A program made the translations under genes and the position numbers. Below are positions 26,825-35,253 of a stretch of DNA of 64,000 nucleotides, piece by piece. The notes beneath the pieces are model-generated. The model worked only from the letters and a program-made list of their open reading frames with translations, did not search any database and was not told the origin of the DNA. Position 1 is the stretch's first letter, and each line of letters starts with the position of its first letter. The DNA is from Chromobacterium phragmitis (GTDB taxonomy: Bacteria; Pseudomonadota; Gammaproteobacteria; Burkholderiales; Chromobacteriaceae): assembly GCF_003325475.1 (NCBI RefSeq), contig NZ_CP029495.1, forward strand, positions 434,001 through 498,000, written 5' to 3'.

Positions 26825-27217
26825 ATGTCCGATCCCGCTCAAGCCCCCCGCCCCGGCACCCTTCGTTCGTTCGCGGGCGGCTTGGCGTCGCTGCTGCTGA
26901 CCCGTGCCGAACTCGCCGCGCTGGAAGCGCAAGAGCTGAAAGACGAGATTGTCGGCAATTTGCTGCAAGGCATGCTGGGCATGGTGCTGCTGGGCTGCGG
27001 CCTGATCGCCGCGGTGCTGGCGCTGTGGGCGCTGACGCCGGCACCATGGCGCATCGCCGTCATGGCCGGCTTGGCGCTGTTGCTGTGCGGCGGCGGACTT
27101 AGCCTGCTGCTGGCGCTGCGGCGACGCTTGCGCCGACAGGCGCCGCCGTTTTCCGCCACGCTGGAAGAAACCCGCAAGGATTGGGCCGCTCTGGGTCCAG
27201 GTGGGGAACGCGCATGA
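26825..27217 (+). CDS. Phage-holin-like membrane protein (YqjE-like)
   Basis: A 130-residue protein with two membrane segments (about 45-66 and 72-93) between polar ends, matching the Phage_holin_3_6/YqjE family. Despite the name there is no sign of a prophage nearby. It starts 5 bases after the ElaB-like gene and overlaps the next gene by four bases (ATGA). Function unknown; expected in the inner membrane. Confidence 0.82.
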   Translation: MSDPAQAPRPGTLRSFAGGLASLLLTRAELAALEAQELKDEIVGNLLQGMLGMVLLGCGLIAAVLALWALTPAPWRIAVMAGLALLLCGGGLSLLLALRRRLRRQAPPFSATLEETRKDWAALGPGGERA

Positions 27218-27483
27218 GCCCGCAGGACAGGGAACTGAAGAAACAGCTGCTAGTGATGAAGGGCGAAGCCCTGCGCGTCAAATTGCGGCTGGAAAAACAG
27301 CGGCTGCTGCTGCCGTTGCAGTGGGCCGGTGATGGTTTCTCCGTCTGGCGCTCGCCCGGCCTGGCCGCCGCGCTGGAGGCGCTGAGTAGATTCGTACCGG
27401 ACGGCAAGCTGGGCCGCTGGCTGAAAGACGGCGCCAGACTGTGGGCCGTCTGGCGTCTGCTGCGCCGCGCGCTCAGCCGCTGA
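27214..27483 (+). CDS. YqjK-like protein
   Basis: An 89-residue basic protein, translationally coupled to the preceding gene through an ATGA overlap. Its N-terminus (SPQDRELKKQLLVMKGEALRVKLRLEKQRL) is a charged helix, followed by a mildly hydrophobic middle and an Arg-rich end. Position after the yqjD- and yqjE-like genes is the main reason for the assignment; the sequence itself is weakly conserved. Confidence 0.7.
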   Translation: MSPQDRELKKQLLVMKGEALRVKLRLEKQRLLLPLQWAGDGFSVWRSPGLAAALEALSRFVPDGKLGRWLKDGARLWAVWRLLRRALSR

Positions 27484-27516
27484 CGCCCAGGCGACGGCAA
27501 GCGGCTCTCCACGCCA

Positions 27517-28563
27517 TCAGGCGCTCGCCGTCTCTCCGCTCTCTGCCGGCGCGCTGACATCGACCGCCATCTGCTCGCCCATCGCAGCCAGGGCCTCAGG
27601 CCCACCCTTGAGTATCTTGTCGACATCCTCCAGCGACTTTTCCGCTTTCTGGATGTCCTCGCGCAGCCCCCTCTCCTTGTGCTCGTCCTGGCTCTTCAGC
27701 TGTTGGGCCATCTGTTTGACGAACGCTTTCACCATGTTCAAGACCTGCTTCATTTCCTGGATATCCGGATCGGAAGCCACAGGATTGCCCTTCATCAGCA
27801 TGCTGCGCAGCGCGGCTCTGGAATCCACCGCCTGCGCCTGCGGGACATCCTGATTTTTTGCCGCTTCGCCGGCCGCCTCCTGCTTGGCGTCTGCCGAAGC
27901 AGGGACGCCCGCCGCGCCAGCCGCATCCTGCCGTTCCCTGTCCTCGCCAGACCGAGTAGGCTCTTCCGGCTTGGCCGCGGCGAGCGCGGCGTCAGCCGCT
28001 GCTCCCGCGCCCGTGCCGCCGGCATCGACAGCGGAATCGCCAGCCGCCTGCTCATCCGCAGCGCCTGCGGCCGGCTCAGCCCCCTCTCCGCCAGCAGGCG
28101 ATTCGCCCGCAGCCTGGCCCTCCCCGGCGCGGACCGCCATCTGCTGATCCACCGCGCTCTCCGTCATGCTGGCCACCAGCTCTTTCAAAGACCGGGCCAG
28201 CCTGGCCAATTCCGACGCCAGCGCGCGCAGACTGGCCTTGTCGTGCACCATCATCATTTGCTGACGCAAAGCCTCCACCCTTTGCTTCAGGAGAGCCTTC
28301 TGCATGGCGTTCGCCTCGCTGCTTTGCTTCTGAGTCGGGCGGCTCAGATCCACCCGCAACTTCTGCATATAGGCCTGCAGCCCCTGATTCAACGACTTCT
28401 GCAGCGCGCTTAACGGATCCGGCAGCTTGGCCTGAAGAGGATTTTGGGCATTGTTTTCTTGGAGGTCTGAGGGCGTCGCGCCGCCCCCTTTGGCGGCGGC
28501 GGCCGGCGTCGGGCTCTGCCTCCACAGGTTGATGCCGGATGGCGAAGACGGAATCACGGGCAT
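27517..28563 (-). CDS. Hypothetical low-complexity protein
   Basis: A 348-residue protein I do not recognise. It has no signal peptide or membrane segment. Residues 45-140 form a Gln/Leu-rich helical block (PLSALQKSLNQGLQAYMQKL, LLKQRVEALRQQMMM). Residues 145-250 are Ala/Gly/Glu-rich and probably unfolded. Residues 250-330 are again helical (VLNMVKAFVKQMAQQLKSQ, LREDIQKAEKSLEDVDKILK). The N-terminus MPVIPSSPSGINLWRQSPT resembles the leaders of proteins that work with filamentous or secreted structures, but this is only an impression. It is transcribed alone. Confidence 0.7.
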   Translation of the reverse strand: MPVIPSSPSGINLWRQSPTPAAAAKGGGATPSDLQENNAQNPLQAKLPDPLSALQKSLNQGLQAYMQKLRVDLSRPTQKQSSEANAMQKALLKQRVEALRQQMMMVHDKASLRALASELARLARSLKELVASMTESAVDQQMAVRAGEGQAAGESPAGGEGAEPAAGAADEQAAGDSAVDAGGTGAGAAADAALAAAKPEEPTRSGEDRERQDAAGAAGVPASADAKQEAAGEAAKNQDVPQAQAVDSRAALRSMLMKGNPVASDPDIQEMKQVLNMVKAFVKQMAQQLKSQDEHKERGLREDIQKAEKSLEDVDKILKGGPEALAAMGEQMAVDVSAPAESGETASA

Positions 28564-28754
28564 GGCTATTCTTTCTGCTATTTTCTTACCATATCGTCAC
28601 GAATCCGCAATTCTTTATGCCAAATAAGGCAATCTTCATGTTAAAACGGGATTTCCGCATGCCAGACCGGCGCAAGAGTCCATTCGTTTTGCCCCGCGCG
28701 GGAAACGCGCGATAATGACAGCATCGCCGCAACCGTTTTTCACGCCGACTCTCC

Positions 28755-29489
28755 GTGACGCTTTCTTCCCCACCGCTGCCGCCGACGGCCATATCCTGGC
28801 TGGCCCAGCTGAATATTCATACCCGCCAGCAGTTGCGCGACCGCGGCGCGGTCACCGTCTTTCTGCAATTGAAAGCCGCCGGCCACACCGCCACCCGACG
28901 ACTGTTGTTCGCGCTGGAGGCCGCTGCCCGCGGCATACACTGGCAGCAACTGCGGGATGACGACAAAGCCGAGCTGCTGCGCCTGCTATCCGCCCATCCG
29001 CCGGTGGCCCTGCCGCCGGATGCTCGCGATTGCCGCCGCCACATGCAGCTGGCGCGGGAGCTGGCGGCGCAGGCCGCAGCCGAGGGCGAAGTGCCGGTGG
29101 GCGCGCTGGTGGTGAAGGACGGAGAGATCATCGGCCGCGGCTACAATCAGCCGATAGGCCGCCACGACCCGTCCGCCCACGCCGAAATGCAGGCGCTGCG
29201 CGACGCCGCCGCGCGCCTGGGCAACTACCGGCTCGACGGCTGCGACCTCTACGTGACGCTGGAGCCCTGCCCGATGTGCAGCGGCGCCATCCTGCACGCG
29301 CGCGTCTCCCGCGTGATCTACGGCGCCGCCGACGCCAAGACCGGAGCGGCCGGGAGCACCATCGACCTGTTCGCCGATCCGCGGCTCAACCACCACGCGG
29401 CGGTATTCGGCGGCGTGGAGGCGGAAGCCTGCGCCGAACAGCTATCCGCCTTCTTCCGCCAACGGCGGCAATCGGCCGGGGAGGCCTGA
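28755..29489 (+). CDS. tadA: tRNA-specific adenosine deaminase with TfoX-like N-terminus
   Basis: A 244-residue protein. Residues about 93-240 are TadA, which converts A34 to inosine in tRNA-Arg(ACG): zinc ligands in HAEMQAL and PCPMCSG, plus YVTLEPC and AADAKTGAAGS. The first 75 residues (WLAQLNIHTRQQLRDRGAVT ... LLFALEAAARGIHWQQL) resemble the helical TfoX C-terminal domain. The start is a GTG; there is no ATG in a sensible place. The next gene begins one base after the stop. TadA in E. coli is only about 167 residues and lacks the extra domain. Confidence 0.93.
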   Translation: MTLSSPPLPPTAISWLAQLNIHTRQQLRDRGAVTVFLQLKAAGHTATRRLLFALEAAARGIHWQQLRDDDKAELLRLLSAHPPVALPPDARDCRRHMQLARELAAQAAAEGEVPVGALVVKDGEIIGRGYNQPIGRHDPSAHAEMQALRDAAARLGNYRLDGCDLYVTLEPCPMCSGAILHARVSRVIYGAADAKTGAAGSTIDLFADPRLNHHAAVFGGVEAEACAEQLSAFFRQRRQSAGEA

Positions 29490-29490
29490 C

Positions 29491-30120
29491 ATGCGCCGGC
29501 TCATCGCCATTCTGCTCGCCTGCCTGGCCGGCCAGTCCTTCGGAGCCGGCATCGACGACGCGGCGCTGATCCTGCAGGCGCAAACCGATGGCCCGCTGCG
29601 CGCCACCCATCCCAACACCCGCCATTACGGCGCGCCCTGGGTCTGGGTAAGCGTCAAATCGCAAACGCTTCGCCTGTTGGACGGATGGGGCCTGATACAG
29701 AAGGAATACGTGGTCTCCACCGCCAAAAACGGCGTGGGCGAAACGAGCGGCAGCTACCAGACCCCGCGCGGCTGGCACAGCGTCTGCGAAAAATTGGGCG
29801 ACGGCGCCGAGGAAAACACCATTATTTTCCGGCGCAAGGTGACGCCGTGGAAATACACGCCCGAGCTGCACGCCCAGTATCCGAACAAGGACTGGATCCT
29901 CACCCGCATCCTGTGGCTATGCGGACAGGAGCCCGGCCTGAACCAGGGCGGCAACGTGGACAGCTATGATCGCGCCATCTACATCCACGGCGCCGGAGAT
30001 CATGTACCATGGGGCCGTCCCAGCTCGCTGGGCTGCGTCCGCATGAAAAACCGCGATGTGATTGAACTGTTCGATGCCGTGCCCAACGGCACCGACGTAT
30101 GGATAGACGAGAACTCCTGA
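29491..30120 (+). CDS. Exported L,D-transpeptidase (YkuD fold)
   Basis: A 209-residue protein with a signal peptide (MRRLIAILLACLAGQSFGA). The YkuD active site is intact: YIHGAGDHVPWGRPSSLGCVRM, with His, Ser and the catalytic Cys at about residue 181. It probably acts on peptidoglycan in the periplasm, cross-linking or anchoring; the exact reaction cannot be read. It is packed between tadA (one base gap) and a DUF2721 gene whose ATG shares a base with this stop codon. Confidence 0.9.
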   Translation: MRRLIAILLACLAGQSFGAGIDDAALILQAQTDGPLRATHPNTRHYGAPWVWVSVKSQTLRLLDGWGLIQKEYVVSTAKNGVGETSGSYQTPRGWHSVCEKLGDGAEENTIIFRRKVTPWKYTPELHAQYPNKDWILTRILWLCGQEPGLNQGGNVDSYDRAIYIHGAGDHVPWGRPSSLGCVRMKNRDVIELFDAVPNGTDVWIDENS

Positions 30121-30533
30121 TGCATTCCGCCCTGAACTTGGCCACTCCGGCCCTGCTGTTTCCCGCCGTCTCGCTGCTGCTCTTGGCCTACACCAACCGT
30201 TTCCTGGGGCTGGCCGGCATCATCCGCAACCTGTACGAGGAATACCGCGACAGCCAGGACCAGAAAATCCTGCGCCAGATCGGCAACCTGCGCACCCGCA
30301 TCACGCTGATCAAGTGGATGCAGTTCATGGGCATCGCCAGCCTATTCCTGTGCACGGTGGCCATGTTCCAGATCTATACCGGCTGGCAGGCCACCGGGGA
30401 AGTGACCTTCGGCGCCAGCCTGCTGTGCATGATCGCTTCGCTGGCGGTGTCGCTGCTGGAGCTGGTGCGCTCGTCGGACGCGCTCAACATTCTGCTGTCC
30501 GACCTGCAGGCGGAATACGACCGCCGCCATTGA
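30120..30533 (+). CDS. DUF2721 membrane protein
   Basis: A 137-residue protein with a hydrophobic N-terminal segment (about 8-30), a charged middle (RNLYEEYRDSQDQKILRQIGNLRTRITLIKW) and two further segments (about 70-88 and 95-117). This is the DUF2721 pattern; function unknown. The start at 30120 overlaps the transpeptidase stop by one base (TGATG), so the two are co-translated. A terminator follows. Confidence 0.85.
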   Translation: MHSALNLATPALLFPAVSLLLLAYTNRFLGLAGIIRNLYEEYRDSQDQKILRQIGNLRTRITLIKWMQFMGIASLFLCTVAMFQIYTGWQATGEVTFGASLLCMIASLAVSLLELVRSSDALNILLSDLQAEYDRRH

Positions 30534-30550
30534 TCCCCTGCCGCAAACGA

Positions 30551-30577
30551 AAAAGCGCCCGCGATCGGGCGCTTTTT
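30551..30577 (+). terminator. Bidirectional terminator
   Basis: GCGCCCG and CGGGCGC with loop CGAT, flanked by an A run and TTTTTT. It separates the tadA-transpeptidase-DUF2721 unit from the convergent methyltransferase gene. Confidence 0.92.
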
Positions 30578-30595
30578 TGCGTCCATTGAACTCGC

Positions 30596-31372
30596 TCAGC
30601 CGATCAGGCCAGCCGCGCCATCCTTGCGCGCCACCATCAGGTGCAGCGGCAGATCCACCCGCCGGGTCTGGCCTCTCGGCCCCCAGGCGCGGGTGATGCG
30701 CTGACAGGCGTCGTCCAGAATGCTCTCCCCCAGCGCCTGCTTGCACAGCTTGCTGGCCGACGTGGTGTTGAGAAAGCCCAGGAAATGATCCAGCGCCCAA
30801 TCGTTGCTGATGGTGAAGCTGGGCGCCTTCAACAGCGGCAACGGACAGCCGCTGCCGCGGAAATCGTCCCACAACAGCTGGCAGCGGCTGGACCAGAACG
30901 GCTCGATGATGGACCACAGCACGCTGCAGGCGCGGTCGATTTCCGGCGACACCACGCAATGGTGATAGCCCCAGGCGGCGAAAATGCCGCCTGGCTTCAG
31001 CACCCGCTCCATTTCCGGCCAGAACGACGGCAGATGGAACCAGTGCAGCGCCTGCGACACGCAGATCAGGTCAAAGCAGTCGTCGTCGAACGGGGTCACT
31101 TCGGCCGGGCATTCGCGGTAATACACCTGTGTATGCGGCTCCGCCGCGGACAACTGGGTGGAACTGATGTCGGTGGCGTCGACGCGCGAGAAGTTCTGTC
31201 CCAGCCTGACCGCCGTCTGCCCGCTGCCGGTCGCGCAGTCCCACGCGCGCTGGTTGCCGGGACACAACGGCAACAGCCAGTCATACAGCGCTTCCGGGTA
31301 AGCCGGACGGAAACGCGCGTACAGATCGGAGTAAAGATTGAAGGTGGCGACGGAGCCGAGTTCCATATTCAT
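30596..31372 (-). CDS. Class I SAM-dependent methyltransferase
   Basis: A 258-residue methyltransferase of the DUF/UbiE-like group. The SAM-binding motif I is AWDCATGSGQTAVRL (about 44-58), the acidic loop end is VDATDIS and motif post-I leads to FDLICVSQALHWFHLPSFW, the family feature with a HWF motif. The substrate is unknown. It is a single-gene unit lying between two terminators, with the strongly AT-rich 31373-31470 stretch as its promoter region. Confidence 0.85.
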   Translation of the reverse strand: MNMELGSVATFNLYSDLYARFRPAYPEALYDWLLPLCPGNQRAWDCATGSGQTAVRLGQNFSRVDATDISSTQLSAAEPHTQVYYRECPAEVTPFDDDCFDLICVSQALHWFHLPSFWPEMERVLKPGGIFAAWGYHHCVVSPEIDRACSVLWSIIEPFWSSRCQLLWDDFRGSGCPLPLLKAPSFTISNDWALDHFLGFLNTTSASKLCKQALGESILDDACQRITRAWGPRGQTRRVDLPLHLMVARKDGAAGLIG

Positions 31373-31531
31373 TACTCGCTAGGTAAAAACACTGAAACAA
31401 TGCCGGAAACATTTTTAGTATGTATGCCCTAAGCCACAGATTTGCAAGATAAAAAATGGAAAACATCGCAGATTGCCATGCTGTGCCGTCAGTCTGCAAC
31501 ACGGGAGTCCCCGCAGCGGCCGCGACACAAA

Positions 31532-31559
31532 AAAAACCGCTCCATTTGGAGCGGTTTTT
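31532..31559 (-). terminator. Terminator after the fumarase gene
   Basis: A 12-base stem (AAAAACCGCTCC / GGAGCGGTTTTT) with an ATTT loop. It lies 11 bases past the fumarase stop on the minus strand and can work in both directions. Confidence 0.93.
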
Positions 31560-31569
31560 CTGCGCGCTG

Positions 31570-33096
31570 TCAGGCCGCGCTGACCGGAATCTTTCCAATC
31601 TTCACTCGCCATTCCGCCGGGCCGGTGTTGTGCACCGAGGTGCCACAGGAATCCACCGCCACCGTCACCGGCATGTCCTTGACCTCGAACTCGTAGATCG
31701 CCTCCATGCCCAGGTCGGCGAAGCCCACCACCTTGGACGCCTTGATCGCCTTGGACACCAGGTAGGCGGAACCGCCCACCGCCATCAGGTACACCGCCTT
31801 GTTGTCCTTGATCGCCTCGATCGCCGCCGGGCCGCGCTCGGCCTTGCCTATCATGCCCAACAGGCCGGTCTGCTCCAGCATCTGGCGCGTGAACTTGTCC
31901 ATGCGGGTGGCGGTGGTGGGGCCGGCCGGGCCGACCACTTCATCGCGCACCGGATCGACCGGGCCGACGTAGTAGATGAAGCGGTTGGTGAAGTCCACCG
32001 GCAGCTTCTCGCCCTTGTTCAGCATGTCGATCATGCGCTTGTGCGCGGCGTCGCGGCCGGTCAGGATCTTGCCGTTCAGCAGCAGCACATCGCCCGGCTG
32101 CCAGCTGGCCACTTCGTCCTTGGTGATCTTGTCCAGATCCACGCGCTTGCCGTTGGACGCGTCGTAGGTGATGTCCGGCCAGTCTTCCAGCTTGGGCGGC
32201 TCCAGATGGGCCGGGCCGTTGCCGTCCAGATGGAAATGGATGTGGCGGGTGGCGGCGCAGTTCGGGATCATCGCCACCGGCAGCGAGGCCGCGTGGGTCG
32301 GGTAGTCCAGAATCTTCACATCCAGCACCGTGGTCAGGCCGCCCAGGCCCTGGGCGCCGATGCCCAGCGCGTTGACCTTCTCGAACAGCTCCAGGCGCAG
32401 CGCTTCGACGCGGGACAGTTCCGCGCCGGCGGCGGCCTTGGCCTTCAACTCGTGGATGTCGACATGGTCCATCAGGCTTTCTTTGGCCAGCAGCATGGCC
32501 TTTTCCGGCGTGCCGCCGATGCCGATGCCGAGGATGCCCGGCGGACACCAGCCGGCGCCCATGGTCGGCACCGTCTTCAGCACCCAATCCACGATGGAGT
32601 CGGACGGATTCAGCATCGCCAGCTTGGACTTGTTCTCCGAGCCGCCGCCCTTGGCCGCGCAGATCACGTCCACCTGGTCGCCTTCGACGATCTCGAAGTG
32701 CACCACGGCCGGGGTGTTGTCCTTGGAGTTCTGGCGCTTGCCTGCCGGGTCCAGCAGCACGGAGGCGCGCAGCTTGTTGTCCGGATGGTTGTAAGCGCGG
32801 CGCACGCCCTCGTTGACCATCTCCTGCACGCTCAAAGCGGCATCCCACTGCACTTTCATGCCCACTTTGAGAAACACCACGGCGATGCCGGTATCCTGGC
32901 AGATCGGGCGCTGGCCTTCGGCGCACATGCGGCTGTTGACCAGGATTTGCGCCATCGCGTCCTTGGCGGCGATGCTCTCCTCGTTCAAGTAAGCCTGGTA
33001 CAGCGCGTCGATATAGTCCTTCGGGTGGTAGCAGCTGATGTACTGGAAGGCATCGGCGATGCTCTGGATGAAGTCTTCCTGGCGGATGATGGTCAT
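31570..33096 (-). CDS. fumA: Fumarate hydratase class I (Fe-S type)
   Basis: A 508-residue single-chain class I fumarase that interconverts fumarate and malate with a 4Fe-4S cluster. The cluster Cys residues are in RPICQDTGIAV, GAGWCPPGILGIGIGG and PNCAATRH. The alpha domain (about 1-290) and the beta domain (330-500, with GDVLLLNGKILTGRDAAHKRM) are joined in one chain as in enteric FumA/B. VDSCGTSVHNTGPAEWR near the C-terminus is characteristic. It is monocistronic, ended by a strong terminator. Confidence 0.95.
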   Translation of the reverse strand: MTIIRQEDFIQSIADAFQYISCYHPKDYIDALYQAYLNEESIAAKDAMAQILVNSRMCAEGQRPICQDTGIAVVFLKVGMKVQWDAALSVQEMVNEGVRRAYNHPDNKLRASVLLDPAGKRQNSKDNTPAVVHFEIVEGDQVDVICAAKGGGSENKSKLAMLNPSDSIVDWVLKTVPTMGAGWCPPGILGIGIGGTPEKAMLLAKESLMDHVDIHELKAKAAAGAELSRVEALRLELFEKVNALGIGAQGLGGLTTVLDVKILDYPTHAASLPVAMIPNCAATRHIHFHLDGNGPAHLEPPKLEDWPDITYDASNGKRVDLDKITKDEVASWQPGDVLLLNGKILTGRDAAHKRMIDMLNKGEKLPVDFTNRFIYYVGPVDPVRDEVVGPAGPTTATRMDKFTRQMLEQTGLLGMIGKAERGPAAIEAIKDNKAVYLMAVGGSAYLVSKAIKASKVVGFADLGMEAIYEFEVKDMPVTVAVDSCGTSVHNTGPAEWRVKIGKIPVSAA

Positions 33097-33331
33097 AAGG
33101 CTGTCTCGAGAAACCGGGCGCCGGTGGGGCCGCCCGTGAATTACCCCGCCGCCGGCGCCCTGTCCGTCCAGCGCCGCGCGACAACTAAAAACCTAGTTTT
33201 GATTGTAACACCGTCTGTCATGAACTTTGACCCCGGACAAAGCGCGGCGGCGGCCATTCGAGGCGGCACCGCAAACAAAGCCGCAGAACCCGGGCTCGGC
33301 GGCGGCGCAATGGCGAAAGGCCTGGCCGCGA

Positions 33332-34060
33332 TCATTCGCTGGTGCTGGTGTTCCAATACGCCTGATGGATGTAGGGGTTGCCCGCCAGCTCGGCGGCGAT
33401 GCGGTCCAGTTCATCCGAATCCACCGAGGTGGCCAGCAGGGTGGCGGTCATCTCCACCTCGTTGTCGCTGAACGCTTCCACGTCCAGATCGCCCACCGGA
33501 TAGTTGGCCTGCTCCAGCATGCCGCTCACCTGGGCCAGCACCCGCTTCTGCTCGTCGCGGCTGGCGATCACGCACAGCTGGTAGGTCACTTCGCTGGAGT
33601 CGTCATCCAGCGGGCGTCGGTTGATGGAGTTGACCACCGGCCGCAACAGCGTGTTGACCGCCAGCACGAACACGGCGGTCAATATGGCCTGGCCAAGCAT
33701 GCCGGCGCCGGCGCAGGCGCCGGTGGCGGCCGACCCCCACAAGGTGGCGGCGGTATTGAGGCCGCGGACGTTCAAGCCCTCTTTCATGATGGTGCCCGCG
33801 CCGAGGAAGCCGACGCCAGACACCACGTAAGCCACCACCCGCGACGCGCTGCCGCTGCCGTCCAGCTGCAACGCCATATTGACGAAGGCCGCGGCGCTGA
33901 CCGCCACCAGCGCGTTGGTGCGCAAGCCGGCGGTGCGCTGGCGGTACTGCCGCTCCAGGCCGATCACCGTGCCGCAGATAAAGGCCATGGTCAGGCAGAC
34001 CAGTGAATGCAGCAGTCCGAACCAGTCGAGATCGAACAGATTGTGCAGGTTGTAATGCAT
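33332..34060 (-). CDS. MgtC/SapB family membrane protein
   Basis: A 242-residue protein. The N-terminal 140 residues are the MgtC fold with four to five membrane segments: LVCLTMAFICGTVIGLERQYRQRTAGLRTNALVAVSAAAFV, then VSGVGFLGAGTIMKEG. The C-terminal 90 residues form a soluble ACT-like domain. MgtC in Salmonella acts in survival in macrophages and low magnesium by inhibiting the F-ATPase, but many relatives in environmental bacteria are uncharacterised. It follows an EamA transporter gene after a 200-base gap that contains a nested hairpin. Confidence 0.9.
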   Translation of the reverse strand: MHYNLHNLFDLDWFGLLHSLVCLTMAFICGTVIGLERQYRQRTAGLRTNALVAVSAAAFVNMALQLDGSGSASRVVAYVVSGVGFLGAGTIMKEGLNVRGLNTAATLWGSAATGACAGAGMLGQAILTAVFVLAVNTLLRPVVNSINRRPLDDDSSEVTYQLCVIASRDEQKRVLAQVSGMLEQANYPVGDLDVEAFSDNEVEMTATLLATSVDSDELDRIAAELAGNPYIHQAYWNTSTSE

Positions 34061-34201
34061 GCGTCCTCCCGCTTTGAGGGTTTGCCGATGGCAGGACGGG
34101 TGCGTCGTGGTTTTGCCGGAAAGCCACCAGGCACCGATCCTGACGCGAAAGCTGCCCTAGGCGGCTCTCGCCAGTCGGACGGCGCGCCGGAGGACGCGCC
34201 A

Positions 34202-34255
34202 CCGGCGACACCTTACCTTGCCGCTTGCGGGCGAGGCAAGGCATCCGGTCGCCGG
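34202..34255 (-). promoter_or_regulatory. Nested inverted repeat between eamA and mgtC
   Basis: An outer 8-base stem (CCGGCGAC at 34202 with GTCGCCGG at 34248) encloses an inner 7-base stem (CCTTGCC at 34216 with GGCAAGG at 34235). On the minus strand it starts 6 bases after the eamA stop and lies 140 bases before the mgtC-like gene. No T run follows. It may be a terminator without U tract, a stability hairpin or part of a leader. It did not match the Mg-sensing M-box consensus as far as I can tell by eye. Confidence 0.4.
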
Positions 34256-34261
34256 CGGGAC

Positions 34262-35161
34262 TCAGCGCTGGGCCAGCGCCGGCCGGCGCAGCCTGCCCGG
34301 ATTGAGCATGCCCTGCCCCAGCGCCACGCCCAGCAGAATCATGCCGCCGCCCAACCAATGGTAATGGTGGATGGTTTCGCCCAGCAGCGCGCTGGCTAGC
34401 AAAGCGGTGAACAAGGGCAGCAGGTTCATGAAGATGGCGGTGCGGTCGCTGCCCAGCCTCTGGATGCCGCGCATCCACAGATAGGCGGCGAACAAGGATG
34501 AACCGATCCCCGCGAACAAGACCAGGCCCACGCCCTGGGCCGGCACGGCCATGCTGCGCGCGGTGAGGGTGAGCGGCAGCAGCAGCAACACCGCCAGGCT
34601 GGCCTGCAGATAGAGATTGAGCCAGGCGCCGAACGGCGGCGCCCAGCGCCGCAGCAGGATGCCGTACAAGGCATAAGACGCGGCGCCAGCCAGGATCAGC
34701 GCGTCGCCGCTGTTGACGCCGTTGGCCAGCAGGCTCACCGGATCGCCCTTGCCCAGCAGGTAAACCACGCCGGACAGCGACACCGCCACGCCCAGCCAGG
34801 CCATGGCGCTCACGCGCTGGCGAAACGCGGCGGCGTTCAGCAACAGGCCCAACAACGGCACCAGCGCGGTGATCACGCCCATATTGGTGGCGCTGGTGCT
34901 GTGCGCGGCGTAATACGCCAGGCACTGGAACATCACCATGCCCAGCGCGGACAAGGCCAGCAGCTTGCCCAGCCAGGGCTTCAGCTCGCGCGCGCGGCGG
35001 CGCAGCTGCGGCAGGCAGAACGGCGTCAGCACCAGCGCCGCCAGCAACCAGCGGTAAATGGAAATCGCCGCCGGGTCCAGCACCTGGGCGGCAGCCTTGG
35101 AAACAATCACGTTGGCGGCCCAGATCAACACCGCCAGCAATGGAAACAGCATGGCCATCAC
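34262..35161 (-). CDS. EamA family drug/metabolite exporter
   Basis: A 299-residue, ten-segment membrane protein of two EamA repeats (about 5-138 and 148-285). Typical stretches are LIWAANVIVSKAAAQVLDP at the start, the end of each repeat (GLLLNAAAFRQRVSAMAWLGV and PLFTALLASALLGETIHHYHWLGGGMILLG), with the conserved Pro-Glu-like PLLG turn. Substrate unknown. It is divergent from an AraC-type regulator 92 bases away, its likely controller. Confidence 0.88.
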   Translation of the reverse strand: MMAMLFPLLAVLIWAANVIVSKAAAQVLDPAAISIYRWLLAALVLTPFCLPQLRRRARELKPWLGKLLALSALGMVMFQCLAYYAAHSTSATNMGVITALVPLLGLLLNAAAFRQRVSAMAWLGVAVSLSGVVYLLGKGDPVSLLANGVNSGDALILAGAASYALYGILLRRWAPPFGAWLNLYLQASLAVLLLLPLTLTARSMAVPAQGVGLVLFAGIGSSLFAAYLWMRGIQRLGSDRTAIFMNLLPLFTALLASALLGETIHHYHWLGGGMILLGVALGQGMLNPGRLRRPALAQR

Positions 35162-35194
35162 AGCCTCCTTCTACTCGATGCGTCTATTCTAGAG

Positions 35195-35217
35195 TCGTCC
35201 GTTATGGACGATATAAT
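35195..35217 (+). promoter_or_regulatory. Promoter with inverted repeat between eamA and araC-type gene
   Basis: A perfect -10 hexamer TATAAT at 35212-35217 is directly preceded by TCGTCC-GTTAT-GGACGA (35195-35211). The position, between -35 and -10 of the presumed regulator promoter, suits repression by the AraC-type protein or another regulator. The -35 box is weak. Confidence 0.45.
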
Positions 35218-35253
35218 GCAAAACAGACAATCCACTGAGGCGAACCGGACAAG

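Noticed and set aside
26825..27217. Prophage remnant suggested by the holin-like protein
   Set aside because: The holin-like family name is historical. The gene sits in an elaB-yqjE-yqjK module with no integrase, lysin or other phage gene nearby.
34061..34261. M-box magnesium riboswitch ahead of the mgtC-like gene
   Set aside because: The gap is structured, but the conserved M-box sequence blocks were not found by eye.
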